A stretch of 57,221 nucleotides of DNA from contig JAQTPT010000021.1 of NCBI GenBank assembly GCA_028712795.1, positions 1 through 57,221 of the forward strand, read 5' to 3'. The stretch is from Methylococcales bacterium. Lineage in GTDB: Bacteria; Pseudomonadota; Gammaproteobacteria; Methylococcales; Methylomonadaceae. Positions within the stretch are counted from its first letter, which is position 1; every line of letters begins with the position of its first letter. Positions 44,142-53,091 of this stretch are shown here, piece by piece. The notes under the pieces are model-generated. The model was not told the DNA's origin. It made no database searches and saw only the letters and a list, made by a program, of their open reading frames with translations. Made by a program: the position numbers and the translations under genes.

Positions 44142-46127
44142 TTGATTAAATTGACCCATATTAAACAACATAGAGCCGAAATTCTTGCTATATGTAGTTT
44201 TTTGATTATCGCCATCTTTTTTGGATATTTATCTGGCTCACTATCCTTCGATGGCGGATTAAATCTCAATGTCGCAAACAACTTATTAAAGGATGGTGAG
44301 TATGTAAGAAACTACTCAGGCAGTCATCCTTTTCCAATTGCATCGGACGGCCCTTTTATATGGGTAGCAAGTTTGGGTATTTTACTTTTTGGGAAGGGCG
44401 TTTTTGCATCTGAATTTACAAACATTATATTTACATTTTGCTTGCTTGCATGCGTTTTTGATATTTCTATTAAGGTAACTAAGAGTTTAGCATTCTCATA
44501 TGCCATCACCTTGCTTCTTATGCTGACCCCAGGTTTTTTTGAATATGGATATCAAGGTTACGGTGAGTCTGCCATTTGGGTCTTAATCGCATCCTCTCTT
44601 ATAGTGCTTGAATCGACTATAGAATCTACGAGGCATTCAACCCGGCTTGTCATGGCTGGATTGTTATACGGGCTCGCATTAATTACGAAGACGGTAGCGT
44701 TTATTGCAGCGCCAGTTTTTTTTGTTGCTATTCCGGCGCTATATTTTCGAGGCATTATAAACTCCTTAAAGGTTTCACTAATTCTGTTCTTTTCCTCCCT
44801 AGGAGTTTTCCTGGCATGGGAACTGTATAAAATCGAAAAAATTGGACGGAATAACTGGCTAGCTTGGTGGAAAGGTAACACACAGGCAGTGTCTGAGAGG
44901 GCTGGCGTAAGCAGCGGGCTTTCTGACACAGCAAATTATATGGAGAAGATAGAATTACATTTCGATAAACTAGCACAATTCTATCATGTAAGTTCTATAG
45001 TTTTTTTGGTTTTCGCTTCAATTGCTTTCGCGGCTCTGCTGTACTTGGTTGTGAAAATAGTGTTAGATAGAGTAAAGACCAGTCAGATTTCTTCAGTCTA
45101 TTTTTTTCCATTTGTATTTCTAATCTTGGCTTTAGGATACTTGTGTTGGTGGTTAGCCTTAACACCAACATCTCAAGCATGGCTAAGACGTGTTTACCCT
45201 GGTCTTCTTTCGTTAAATTTTGGGTTCATTCTTGTATGTCATTATTTTTGGACATTTCTTTTAAAGGGCAAAACCGCGAATAGATTGACAACTAAAGGAG
45301 TTGCCAGTGTTCTTATATTGGGCGTGTCATTCATACTAATTCATAAGTCATATAACATGTATTTACATAGAAACGCGAGTATTAGATCCCTGGAAAAAAT
45401 CGTGGACTTTGTACGGGAAAATAAAAAAGCTCATTTCTATGGCTTGGGTTGGTATTCGGCACCACAAGTATCCTTTTATGCAGAATCAACGTTTGATGAT
45501 CTTGCTATGACAGAATTTGAAAAAATAGATTTTTCGAATAGCTTCATAATTTTTGATCACAACGCAACTAACTTATTTGGCCGAAGAAAGCCTTTTAAAT
45601 CAAATACATATCTAGAGCAATTTGAGCTTATTACTGAATTGGACACGCTGGCCGGCATAATTTTTAGAATCAAAGGACCGTTTAAATCTAATGACCAGGA
45701 AAAAGTATATCTGAAAGAAACTGACAAGGTAGTTGAAGGGGAGGCTATTTATACCTCTGGGGTTAATGTTGACACCAAAATAGCCACTAGCTTCGTTGAG
45801 GGTTGGATATCTGCTGGTGATACAAATGTCGTTAATTTTTCAGGAAGCCTTTTTCCCGAATCGGCCTACCAGAATACGCTGTCCGGTAAACAGGTAAACC
45901 GACCTTATCTATTTGATATTAGCATTGAGGGATGCAATCCAGTCTATTTTAGCACTCCGACAGCTATAGTTTTTGATTTTTCCGCGAAGCTAACATGTTC
46001 TTCTGAAAGACAGTTTAAAAGATCTTTTCAGATCCGCACGAATGCGGTGAGTTACGCATCAACTATTGGTGGACCAAGTGACCCAAATCAAAGGTCTTAT
46101 TTTATTAGATCTTTACAGATTAGGTGA
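44142..46127 (+). CDS. GT-C-type membrane glycosyltransferase (ArnT/PMT-like)
   Basis: 661 aa. The TTG start at 44142 is supported by GGAGG 7 bases upstream. About 10-11 membrane helices fill residues 15-400. The first periplasmic loop has SLSFDGGLNLNVANNLLKDG, where an Asp follows the first helix, as in ArnT/PMT-type enzymes that use polyprenyl-phosphate sugars. The C-terminal 240 residues are soluble and periplasmic, beta-rich from about 540. It would transfer a sugar from a lipid donor to the glycan outside the inner membrane. The next gene is a DPM1-type synthase that could make that donor. Confidence 0.8.
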   Translation: MIKLTHIKQHRAEILAICSFLIIAIFFGYLSGSLSFDGGLNLNVANNLLKDGEYVRNYSGSHPFPIASDGPFIWVASLGILLFGKGVFASEFTNIIFTFCLLACVFDISIKVTKSLAFSYAITLLLMLTPGFFEYGYQGYGESAIWVLIASSLIVLESTIESTRHSTRLVMAGLLYGLALITKTVAFIAAPVFFVAIPALYFRGIINSLKVSLILFFSSLGVFLAWELYKIEKIGRNNWLAWWKGNTQAVSERAGVSSGLSDTANYMEKIELHFDKLAQFYHVSSIVFLVFASIAFAALLYLVVKIVLDRVKTSQISSVYFFPFVFLILALGYLCWWLALTPTSQAWLRRVYPGLLSLNFGFILVCHYFWTFLLKGKTANRLTTKGVASVLILGVSFILIHKSYNMYLHRNASIRSLEKIVDFVRENKKAHFYGLGWYSAPQVSFYAESTFDDLAMTEFEKIDFSNSFIIFDHNATNLFGRRKPFKSNTYLEQFELITELDTLAGIIFRIKGPFKSNDQEKVYLKETDKVVEGEAIYTSGVNVDTKIATSFVEGWISAGDTNVVNFSGSLFPESAYQNTLSGKQVNRPYLFDISIEGCNPVYFSTPTAIVFDFSAKLTCSSERQFKRSFQIRTNAVSYASTIGGPSDPNQRSYFIRSLQIR

Positions 46128-46414
46128 AATAAGTTCAACCAATAATTGATTGGGGACATAATAAAAATGCTTATTTGAAATCTACAGTAGCAGAAATCAT
46201 AGGGGGAAACTCAAATTGTTCATCGAGAATTTTGACTTCCCCTACGATCAATTTATCTTGTCAGAGCACTTCTACTCAAGTCATCAGCATTTTTTAAGGG
46301 GATACAAAGCTTGTTGTATTTTCGAAATAATCAACGTTAACATCTTCCGTACGTTCATGTCCGTTACTAAGTCGACGAAAACGCAGTATTTTAATTAACT
46401 CAAGGAATATACGC

Positions 46415-47392
46415 TTGAAACTTATAATTCAGATCCCTTGCTACAACGAAGCCGGTACGCTAGCCATCGCCCTGGCAGCTTTACCAAGACAGGTGCCCGG
46501 CTTTGACTCGGTTGAATGGCTCATAATCGACGACGGCAGTGAGGACGAAACTGTGCATGTGGCTCGGAAAAACGGCGTTGATCATGTCGTCCGGCATACC
46601 CGCAACCAGGGCTTGGCACGTGGTTTCATGACTGGACTGGACGCCTGTCTTCGCCTTGGGGCGGATGTCATCGTCAACACCGATGCAGACAACCAATACA
46701 ATGCTGACGACATTCCTGCACTCACCGCGCCCATTCTTGCCCATCGTGCGGATATCGTGGTGGGCGCACGCCCCATCGCTACAATTAAACACTTCTCGTT
46801 CGTCAAGAAGATGTTGCAGCAGGTGGGCAGTTGGGTGGTGCGCGTAGCCAGCAAAACCGACATACCCGACGCACCCAGCGGATTTCGCGCCATGAACCGT
46901 GTTGCAGCACAGCGTCTGATGGTTTTCAATGACTACACTTACACACTTGAAACCATCATCCAGGCCGGGCAGAAGAACATGGCCATTACCTCGGTGCCTA
47001 TCCGGGTGAATGAGGATCTTCGCCCCTCGCGGTTGATGAAAAGCATTCCGTCGTATATCAAGCGCAGCATTGTCACCATTGTTCGTATCTTTATCATTTA
47101 TAGACCCTTTAAGTTTTTTGGAACGATTGGAGCGGTTTTGTTTGCTGCCGGTTTTGTGATTGCTGCCCGGTTTATGTGGCTATATTCACATGGTCTGGGC
47201 GAGGGTCATGTACAGTCTTTAATTCTGGCTTCAACTCTATTGGCGATTGGCTTTCAGACTTTATTGGTGGCGTTTCTTGCGGATTTATTGGCTGCGAATC
47301 GGAAGTTGATGGAAGATGTGAGGTTTCGGTTGTATGCGCGGGGCGAACCAGGAGTGGTTTTAGACTCTGCGATTGACGGCGATAGGTCTTAA
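46415..47392 (+). CDS. GT2 polyprenyl-phosphate glycosyltransferase (DPM1/ArnC-type)
   Basis: 325 aa. GT2 domain 1-225: IQIPCYNEAGTLAIALAALP, WLIIDDGSEDETVHVARKNG, the metal motif D90-A-D92 in VNTDADNQYNADDI and the PSGFRAMNRVAAQRL motif. Two C-terminal membrane helices (about 230-290) anchor it. This layout makes polyprenyl-phosphate sugars for GT-C enzymes such as the neighbour at 44142. The start is TTG at 46415 with an AAGGA upstream. The 287 bases before it hold no convincing gene. Confidence 0.88.
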   Translation: MKLIIQIPCYNEAGTLAIALAALPRQVPGFDSVEWLIIDDGSEDETVHVARKNGVDHVVRHTRNQGLARGFMTGLDACLRLGADVIVNTDADNQYNADDIPALTAPILAHRADIVVGARPIATIKHFSFVKKMLQQVGSWVVRVASKTDIPDAPSGFRAMNRVAAQRLMVFNDYTYTLETIIQAGQKNMAITSVPIRVNEDLRPSRLMKSIPSYIKRSIVTIVRIFIIYRPFKFFGTIGAVLFAAGFVIAARFMWLYSHGLGEGHVQSLILASTLLAIGFQTLLVAFLADLLAANRKLMEDVRFRLYARGEPGVVLDSAIDGDRS

Positions 47393-47394
47393 CA

Positions 47395-49284
47395 ATGCAA
47401 CAATGTGAAGTGGTGAAGTCGCTATCTGCGGGCTGCGAACTTATTGGCCGCATTGTGCTTATTGGCCCCGTACTTCCGTATCGTGGTGGCATAGCTCAGC
47501 ACACGACGATGCTGCATCGTGCATTACGTGAGCAAGTCGAATGCTTGACCGTATCTTTTTCAAGACAGTATCCGCGTTGGCTTTTTCCCGGTAAAAATGA
47601 TAAGGACGAGAATTTGGGCGGTTATACGGAAGATGGTGTTGAATACCTTATCGACTCGATCAATCCACTGAGTTGGGCTAGAGCTGTCAAACGAATCAGG
47701 GCATTTGCACCCCATATAGTGGTATTTCCATGGTGGCATGTTTATTGGGCACCTTGCTTCGCTTGGCTTTGCAAGCAGTTAAAGCGGGATAACATCGAGA
47801 TTGTTTTTCTCTGTCATAATGCTGTTGAACACGAAAGCGCACACTGGAAACGTCTAATAAGTAATTTTGTGCTTTCCAGTGCGGATCGTTTTGTTGTTCA
47901 TACATCGATTGACAAAGAAAATTTACTTAAATGCTTTCCTAATAGTCCTGTTGGTATTCATCCACTTCCGATATTCGATTGTTTTCCTCAACCAATAATA
48001 AAGCTTCCACGCAGGGCGAGCCTAGAGCTTCTTTTTTTTGGATTCGTCAGGCCTTATAAAGGGCTTGATATTTTGTTGGAGGCGATGACTCTTCTTAAAG
48101 ATGAGGATGTTTACCTCTCAATCGTAGGTGAGTTCTGGAATGGTGAGAGCGAAACGCACAAATATATTACAGATAACAATATTGCCAACAAAATCGAAAT
48201 GGTGGCACATTATATTCCAGATGATGAGGTAGCTGCCTATTTTGCACGATGCGACGTAGTGGTTCTTCCTTATCTTAGTGCGACAGGCAGTGCAGTTATA
48301 CCCTTGGCGTATCACTATGGAAAACCAGTTATTGCCACGCAAGTGGGCGGTATACCTGACGTAGTTGTAAATGGGGCAACGGGCACACTTATCGAGCCAG
48401 GGTCTAGCCCTCAACTGGTTATGGCAATAAAGAATGCCCTATTGGGTACCGTTTCTTATGAAATTGAAGAAATAAATAAAATTAAATCACGCTTGACGTG
48501 GGAAGGATTGGCTATGGCAGTAATTGGCATGACTTCCAAATACAAGAGTGACATTGATCAATCTAATACTGCCACAGTTCGAACTCACGCAATTCTCGAT
48601 ATTATTTCCAGAGAAAGCAAAGCGAAAAAAATTGTCGCTTTAGTGTCGCATAATGGCGTATCATCTTTTCGTAAGGTTCTGGAGGTGGGGACTGGTTCTG
48701 GGCTCATTGCCGGCTATTTTTCTAAACTAAAAAACATCGAAGTCTATGCAGTAGACGTTGCCGATGAACGCCAAATTACAGAAGGCTTTCAGTTTCAGCA
48801 AGTACAAGATACTTCGTTGCCTTTTGTAGATGAGATGTTCGATTTTGTGATTTCCAATCACGTTGTCGAACATGTTGGTACTGCCGAAGATCAAACGGAT
48901 CATTTGCGCGAAATATTCCGTTGTCTTGAACCCGGTGGGACGCTTTATTTCGCGGTGCCCAACCGTTGGAGACTTATTGAACCACACTATAAGCTTCCCC
49001 TACTCAGTTGGGTGCCTGACAAAATAGCATCCACATACGTACGTCTATTTAAGCTGGGTAGTCATTATGACTGCAAGCCACTTTCCAGAAGAGAAGCGCT
49101 GGACCTATTGACTGGCAATGGATTCACTTGTGTAGATGCAACTCTGGATGCTATTTCTATAATGGGTGAAATCGAAGGGGGTTGGTTGACACGTTACATA
49201 ACCAGATTGCCAAAAGCATTTTGGCACCTGTTCTTTGTTATCATGCCAACGCTCATTTTTGTTTGCCGGAAACCATCGATTTGA
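47395..49284 (+). CDS. Fusion: GT4 glycosyltransferase - SAM methyltransferase
   Basis: 629 aa. Residues about 15-385 form a GT-B glycosyltransferase: LIGPVLPYRGGIAQHTTMLH, LLFFGFVRPYKGLDILLEAM and ATGSAVIPLAYHYGKPVIAT. Its C-half acidic motif is replaced by an uncharged ATGSAVIPLA, as in some GT4 relatives. Residues about 420-629 are a class I methyltransferase: VLEVGTGSGLIAGYF (429-443), SNHVVEHVGTAEDQTDHLRE and LEPGGTLYFAVPNRWRL. The domain order is the reverse of the two giant fusions. It starts 2 bases after the GT2 stop. Confidence 0.87.
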   Translation: MQQCEVVKSLSAGCELIGRIVLIGPVLPYRGGIAQHTTMLHRALREQVECLTVSFSRQYPRWLFPGKNDKDENLGGYTEDGVEYLIDSINPLSWARAVKRIRAFAPHIVVFPWWHVYWAPCFAWLCKQLKRDNIEIVFLCHNAVEHESAHWKRLISNFVLSSADRFVVHTSIDKENLLKCFPNSPVGIHPLPIFDCFPQPIIKLPRRASLELLFFGFVRPYKGLDILLEAMTLLKDEDVYLSIVGEFWNGESETHKYITDNNIANKIEMVAHYIPDDEVAAYFARCDVVVLPYLSATGSAVIPLAYHYGKPVIATQVGGIPDVVVNGATGTLIEPGSSPQLVMAIKNALLGTVSYEIEEINKIKSRLTWEGLAMAVIGMTSKYKSDIDQSNTATVRTHAILDIISRESKAKKIVALVSHNGVSSFRKVLEVGTGSGLIAGYFSKLKNIEVYAVDVADERQITEGFQFQQVQDTSLPFVDEMFDFVISNHVVEHVGTAEDQTDHLREIFRCLEPGGTLYFAVPNRWRLIEPHYKLPLLSWVPDKIASTYVRLFKLGSHYDCKPLSRREALDLLTGNGFTCVDATLDAISIMGEIEGGWLTRYITRLPKAFWHLFFVIMPTLIFVCRKPSI

Positions 49285-49372
49285 AGGAAACTGCACGGTA
49301 ACTGAGTTTGTCTTATTGGAGGTTTGATAATATTTACGCTATTTCAACCCCCTGTTTAAATTATTTATAATT

Positions 49373-50098
49373 ATGAAGGCAAAGAATAATATGATTGAAG
49401 AAAAACAACTGCTTAATAATGAAAAGCTTAGAGAAATGCATGGGACGGAGTATGTAAATACTTATGAAAAAAAACCTCTTAATAGACTGATTCGGCTAAG
49501 AAAGTTTTTCGATTTAACAAAGGAAAGCATTATTGTGGATTTTGCCTGTGGAAATGCCATGCTTCTTGAGGTTCTTCATGATTGCATAAAAGAATATCAT
49601 GGCGTTGATTTTTCTACCGAAATGATTGCCTCTGCAAAAAAAAGATCTGAAAAACTTTCATTTTTCAATTCATATTTCTACGAAGACGACATAAATATCT
49701 TTTCCAATAAAAATATAAGCAGGTTTGACGCAGCATTTGCTATGGATTTTTCAGAACATGTTTTAGACGATGAATGGGTTAAAATATTAAGTTCAATAAA
49801 AAAAACACTAAAGTTAAAAGGAGTTTTGTATTTGCATACACCTAATGGCGAGTATTTTATCGAGATTTTAAAAAATAAAGGTATTTTGAAGCAGTTTCCC
49901 CAGCATGTGGCTGTTAGAGGAGCTGAGCATAATTTAAAGTTATTAATTGATGCAGGATTTAAAATCGTAAAAATTGATTATTTGTCTCATTACGAATGGA
50001 GACAAAAACCTTTTGCGTTACTTGGTGTTATTCCATTTATTGGTAAATATTTTAAAGCACGCCTTTTTATCAAAGCTGAAACCGCAATAAATGACTGA
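49373..50098 (+). CDS. SAM-dependent methyltransferase
   Basis: 241 aa; the ATG at 49391 is an alternative start (AAGG 11 bases upstream). Motif I is IVDFACGNAMLLEVL (about 55-69), then YHGVDFSTEMIASAKKR, FDAAFAMDFSEHVLDDEWVK and LKLKGVLYLHTPNGEYF. The A+T-rich, Lys/Asn/Ile-rich composition differs from its neighbours, suggesting separate acquisition. The stop overlaps the next gene by 8 bases. Confidence 0.85.
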   Translation: MKAKNNMIEEKQLLNNEKLREMHGTEYVNTYEKKPLNRLIRLRKFFDLTKESIIVDFACGNAMLLEVLHDCIKEYHGVDFSTEMIASAKKRSEKLSFFNSYFYEDDINIFSNKNISRFDAAFAMDFSEHVLDDEWVKILSSIKKTLKLKGVLYLHTPNGEYFIEILKNKGILKQFPQHVAVRGAEHNLKLLIDAGFKIVKIDYLSHYEWRQKPFALLGVIPFIGKYFKARLFIKAETAIND

Positions 50099-51059
50099 AA
50101 TGGATCACTTCGGAGTAAAGTCGAAGCTAGCTTCGGTTTTTGTATTATTGCTAGTAATATTTTTTTACTTAACGCTTCTATGGTCTTATAAAGATCAAAT
50201 CCCTAAAATCACACTCAATGTGCTAAGCCTCGGTATGCTGGGGTTAAGCATTTTGTTAGCTGCCTTCATAGCAGTACTGGGTGGCATTATATGGTTGTTC
50301 CTACTTCGAGATCATAAGGTTTTTGTTAAGTCAAACGCAGTGATCAGTATGTTTGCAGTTTCCCAGTTTGGCAAGTATTTGCCTGGTAATTTCGGGCAGC
50401 ATGTCGGTAGGGTTTTACTGGCAAAACGTGCTGGAATATCAATTCCCATCACATTAAATACGATGATCGTTGAGATGATGTGGGGATTGGCCAGTGGAGG
50501 GGGGTTGGCGCTAATCTCAATATTTTTTTTTGTTGACCCGAATGATCTTGGGGCTCACTCCATTCCAGGAGGGTATGAGCTAATTCCGATCATTACCTTG
50601 CTGCTTGCATTGCCATGGATTGGAATTTATTTTGTTAATACTTTTTTTCCTGGTTTGGCCAAGCTGCTAACGAAGAACGATCTTATTCCCTTGCCTAAAG
50701 TGTCTACTGCTATTATTGTGACTACCTTATTCATATCTTCATTTTTTATCATGGGATTGATACTGAAGCTACAGGCGCAGTGTTTTTTTGGTGTTACAAA
50801 GGGCAATGTGTTTCAATTAACCTGTTTGTTTTCGATAGCTTGGCTTGCCGGTTATCTGGTACCCGGCGCTCCCGCTGGTGTGGGTGTGAGAGAGGCCATG
50901 ATGGTGCTTTTGCTTTCTCCGGTACTTGGTGCTGGAACAGCGGTGGGACTGGGTATTACTCTTAGGGTAACAACTACGGTGGGGGATGCTGTTGCGTTTA
51001 TGTTGGGTGTTGCTATGCGTAAACTACATTCTCATTTATTCATAAGTAATCTGAGTTAG
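50091..51059 (+). CDS. Lysylphosphatidylglycerol-synthase TM-like/flippase-like membrane protein
   Basis: 322 aa with about eight membrane helices. The family signature ending PGAPAGVGVREAMMVLLLSP is at about residues 258-277. An early QFGKYLPGNFGQHVGR and RAGISIPITLNTMIVEMMWG also match. Members occur in glycan and lipid loci and may flip or export lipids; the substrate is unknown. It overlaps the methyltransferase, so they are co-translated, and a MITE lies just after. Confidence 0.82.
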   Translation: MTEMDHFGVKSKLASVFVLLLVIFFYLTLLWSYKDQIPKITLNVLSLGMLGLSILLAAFIAVLGGIIWLFLLRDHKVFVKSNAVISMFAVSQFGKYLPGNFGQHVGRVLLAKRAGISIPITLNTMIVEMMWGLASGGGLALISIFFFVDPNDLGAHSIPGGYELIPIITLLLALPWIGIYFVNTFFPGLAKLLTKNDLIPLPKVSTAIIVTTLFISSFFIMGLILKLQAQCFFGVTKGNVFQLTCLFSIAWLAGYLVPGAPAGVGVREAMMVLLLSPVLGAGTAVGLGITLRVTTTVGDAVAFMLGVAMRKLHSHLFISNLS

Positions 51060-51133
51060 GTTTATGTTAAACGAATCAATAGTTGATAATATTTTTTGCG
51101 TGGTAGCTATTTGTTTAATCCAAAATGCGACTA

Positions 51134-51235
51134 AGGAACGAACATGAAATAAGTTGAGCAACTTGGAACTCACATACCAATAATGCCGGGCTTATCGAAG
51201 CATGAACTTGATCAGGTTATTTCATGCTCGTTCCT
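51134..51235. mobile_element. 102-bp MITE-like element, copy 2
   Basis: Same length and sequence as the copy at 19869-19970, with two mismatches seen (one in the left inverted repeat). TA lies on the left, AA on the right. It has inserted at the 5' end of a nucleotidyltransferase gene: the element's ATG at 51183 and the following 17 codons now run in frame into that gene. Confidence 0.85.
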
Positions 51236-51515
51236 AACTGAATTCGAAATTAATGCTATCAAGCAATGTGCTCTTGAAATCTTTGGGGTAAATGTTCAGG
51301 TTTTTTTGTTTGGCAGCCGAGTAGATGATTCAAAAAAAGGCGGAGATATAGACTTGTATATTAAAGCCGAAGCTGGCAATGACTTTTCACATAAAATCAA
51401 ATTTCTGGTTGCCCTTGAACAGCAAATTGGTGAACAGAAAATTGATGTTGTTTTTGCCCAAGATAAAAGTAGAGCTATAGAGCAACAGGCAATAAGTACT
51501 GGCGTGTTGTTATGA
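51183..51515 (+). CDS. MNT-type nucleotidyltransferase (antitoxin of a HEPN/MNT pair), start supplied by MITE
   Basis: 110 aa as now read. The first 18 residues (MPGLSKHELDQVISCSFL) are encoded by the MITE copy. Normal sequence begins at TEFEINAIKQCALEIFG. The nucleotidyltransferase motif is complete: G44-S45-R46 and D55-I56-D57 (FGSRVDDSKKGGDIDLYI). MNT proteins of these pairs add AMP to, and neutralise, the HEPN toxin. No good ribosome site precedes the new start, so expression may be altered. The stop overlaps the HEPN start in an ATGA. Confidence 0.85.
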   Translation: MPGLSKHELDQVISCSFLTEFEINAIKQCALEIFGVNVQVFLFGSRVDDSKKGGDIDLYIKAEAGNDFSHKIKFLVALEQQIGEQKIDVVFAQDKSRAIEQQAISTGVLL

Positions 51516-51970
51516 TCAACTTGAGAATGGAAAAGTTAACTAAAGAATGTGATAAACACTTGGAAAGAATCAAACACGCCTCTGCAAAAATGGCTGTATT
51601 TATGCCTTTGGATGCAAGTAGATATGCGCAGCTGACCGATGATGAAGCTGCGCATATTGATCAATATTTGTATCGATTCTCAAAGTTGCAAGATGTGATT
51701 GGCGAAAAGTTGTTTGTATTGCATTTTTTAAAAGAAGAATATATAAAGTCCAAGCCCTTTATCGATATTCTTAACAGACTTGAACAGCTTGATTTATTGG
51801 AAGATAAAAATGTTTGGCTGGAACTTAGAAAAATAAGAAACACTATCGCACATCAATATGAAGATGAGCCTGAGCAAGCATCAATCGCACTGAATGCAAT
51901 ATATGCAGCAAGGCCAACTTTAGAAACCATTTACCTTGCGTTAAAGTCTCGTTATGTTTCGATTAAGTAA
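51512..51970 (+). CDS. HEPN-domain toxin of the HEPN/MNT pair
   Basis: 152 aa, all helical. The HEPN nuclease motif RX4H is R109-N-T-I-A-H114 (LRKIRNTIAHQYEDEP). The partner MNT gene overlaps its start. In the family the HEPN protein is an RNase toxin that the MNT protein silences. The final stop abuts the next start (TAAATG). The pair probably entered the island as a unit. Confidence 0.85.
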   Translation: MINLRMEKLTKECDKHLERIKHASAKMAVFMPLDASRYAQLTDDEAAHIDQYLYRFSKLQDVIGEKLFVLHFLKEEYIKSKPFIDILNRLEQLDLLEDKNVWLELRKIRNTIAHQYEDEPEQASIALNAIYAARPTLETIYLALKSRYVSIK

Positions 51971-53083
51971 ATGACAAACGACAACTATCCGAATTATCTC
52001 AGTATCCAACGAATCTTCGTTTTGGTATTTGTAATGATCACGATTCCGCTGGTCCTCGACCAACTAGTCTTCCGAGGTGTTTATCTGTCATTTCTTGAGC
52101 CCCAGTCGACAGCGGGTATGACCTTGTTGGCGCGCAGCATACAAAAAGCACACTATGTTCCTGGAAAGAAAAATGTTTTGATACTTGGCAACTCGCGTAT
52201 CAGCGAAGGTTTCTCAGCCAGGATTGCGAACGAAATCGGCGCCCCGCAAGGCTTTAATTTCATTGGCCTCGGTTTGCCAGGGACTAGTCCGCGCGTTTGG
52301 TACTATGTGCTACGTGATCTCGTCTCTCAGCGTAACAGTTACGATGGTATTTTCTTGCAGGCAACCACGCTGCGTGATGATGATGCCTTTGGAGACAATG
52401 CTAATCAAACTATAGACACTGCATACCTTGCACCGCTATTAAATTGGGGGGACATCTTTTCTTACCCGCAATCGTTCACCGACCCAAAAGCAACCCTGAA
52501 CGCAGTCTATGCGTTAGCATTTCCAGGGGCATCATTCAAAAATGACGTACTTGAGTTTATCAAGGCACCTACTAAACGTATGATAAACTCGTCCAAGTGG
52601 CGAGAACAATATCCGTCATGGTATGCCGCTTACAAGGGACACGGGGAGTCGTTACCCTCAGCTGAAACACCCTTCTCAACGGATCATGTGCTAGCTAAAA
52701 TGAATGGTGCCAATCGGAGAAGTCTAGAGATATACTTTAAAAAGTACATAGAAAGTAAACCACAGCCGATGGAGCGTGTGTTTGCTTATCAGTACAAATG
52801 GTTTGGTCAAATAGCCCAACAATACGCGTCGAAGGCAGTGACGGTCGGTGTTTTCCTGATTCCGCGTGGACCCTACCATGCCGCATTGAACAAACCTGCC
52901 GAAGCTGAAGGAGCCCTCAAATTGCTCGAACGAAAAGGGATGATCAGTCTGGTGGATACAGCGGTTTCTCTACCGCTGGAAAAGCCTGAATTCTTCTTCG
53001 ATACCCTGCACATGAACGCTACGGGAAGAGCGGAGTTCAGTCGCAATCTGGCTAAAGCCATCATCGCCCAGCTCAAGGACTGA
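51971..53083 (+). CDS. AlgJ/AlgX-like SGNH acyl-handling protein
   Basis: 370 aa. One N-terminal membrane helix (about 12-33) puts the rest in the periplasm. SGNH-type catalytic residues are visible: S75 in ILGNSRISEG and the pair D344/H347 in DTLHMNATG. This is the layout of AlgJ/AlgX and DltD-like proteins, which work with an MBOAT protein to acylate an exported polymer. The MBOAT gene starts 8 bases downstream, strengthening the call. Confidence 0.82.
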   Translation: MTNDNYPNYLSIQRIFVLVFVMITIPLVLDQLVFRGVYLSFLEPQSTAGMTLLARSIQKAHYVPGKKNVLILGNSRISEGFSARIANEIGAPQGFNFIGLGLPGTSPRVWYYVLRDLVSQRNSYDGIFLQATTLRDDDAFGDNANQTIDTAYLAPLLNWGDIFSYPQSFTDPKATLNAVYALAFPGASFKNDVLEFIKAPTKRMINSSKWREQYPSWYAAYKGHGESLPSAETPFSTDHVLAKMNGANRRSLEIYFKKYIESKPQPMERVFAYQYKWFGQIAQQYASKAVTVGVFLIPRGPYHAALNKPAEAEGALKLLERKGMISLVDTAVSLPLEKPEFFFDTLHMNATGRAEFSRNLAKAIIAQLKD

Positions 53084-53091
53084 CACTACCC

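Noticed and set aside
46216..46398. Open frame of 60 codons before the GT2 gene
   Set aside because: No motif and no neighbour overlap; probably chance.
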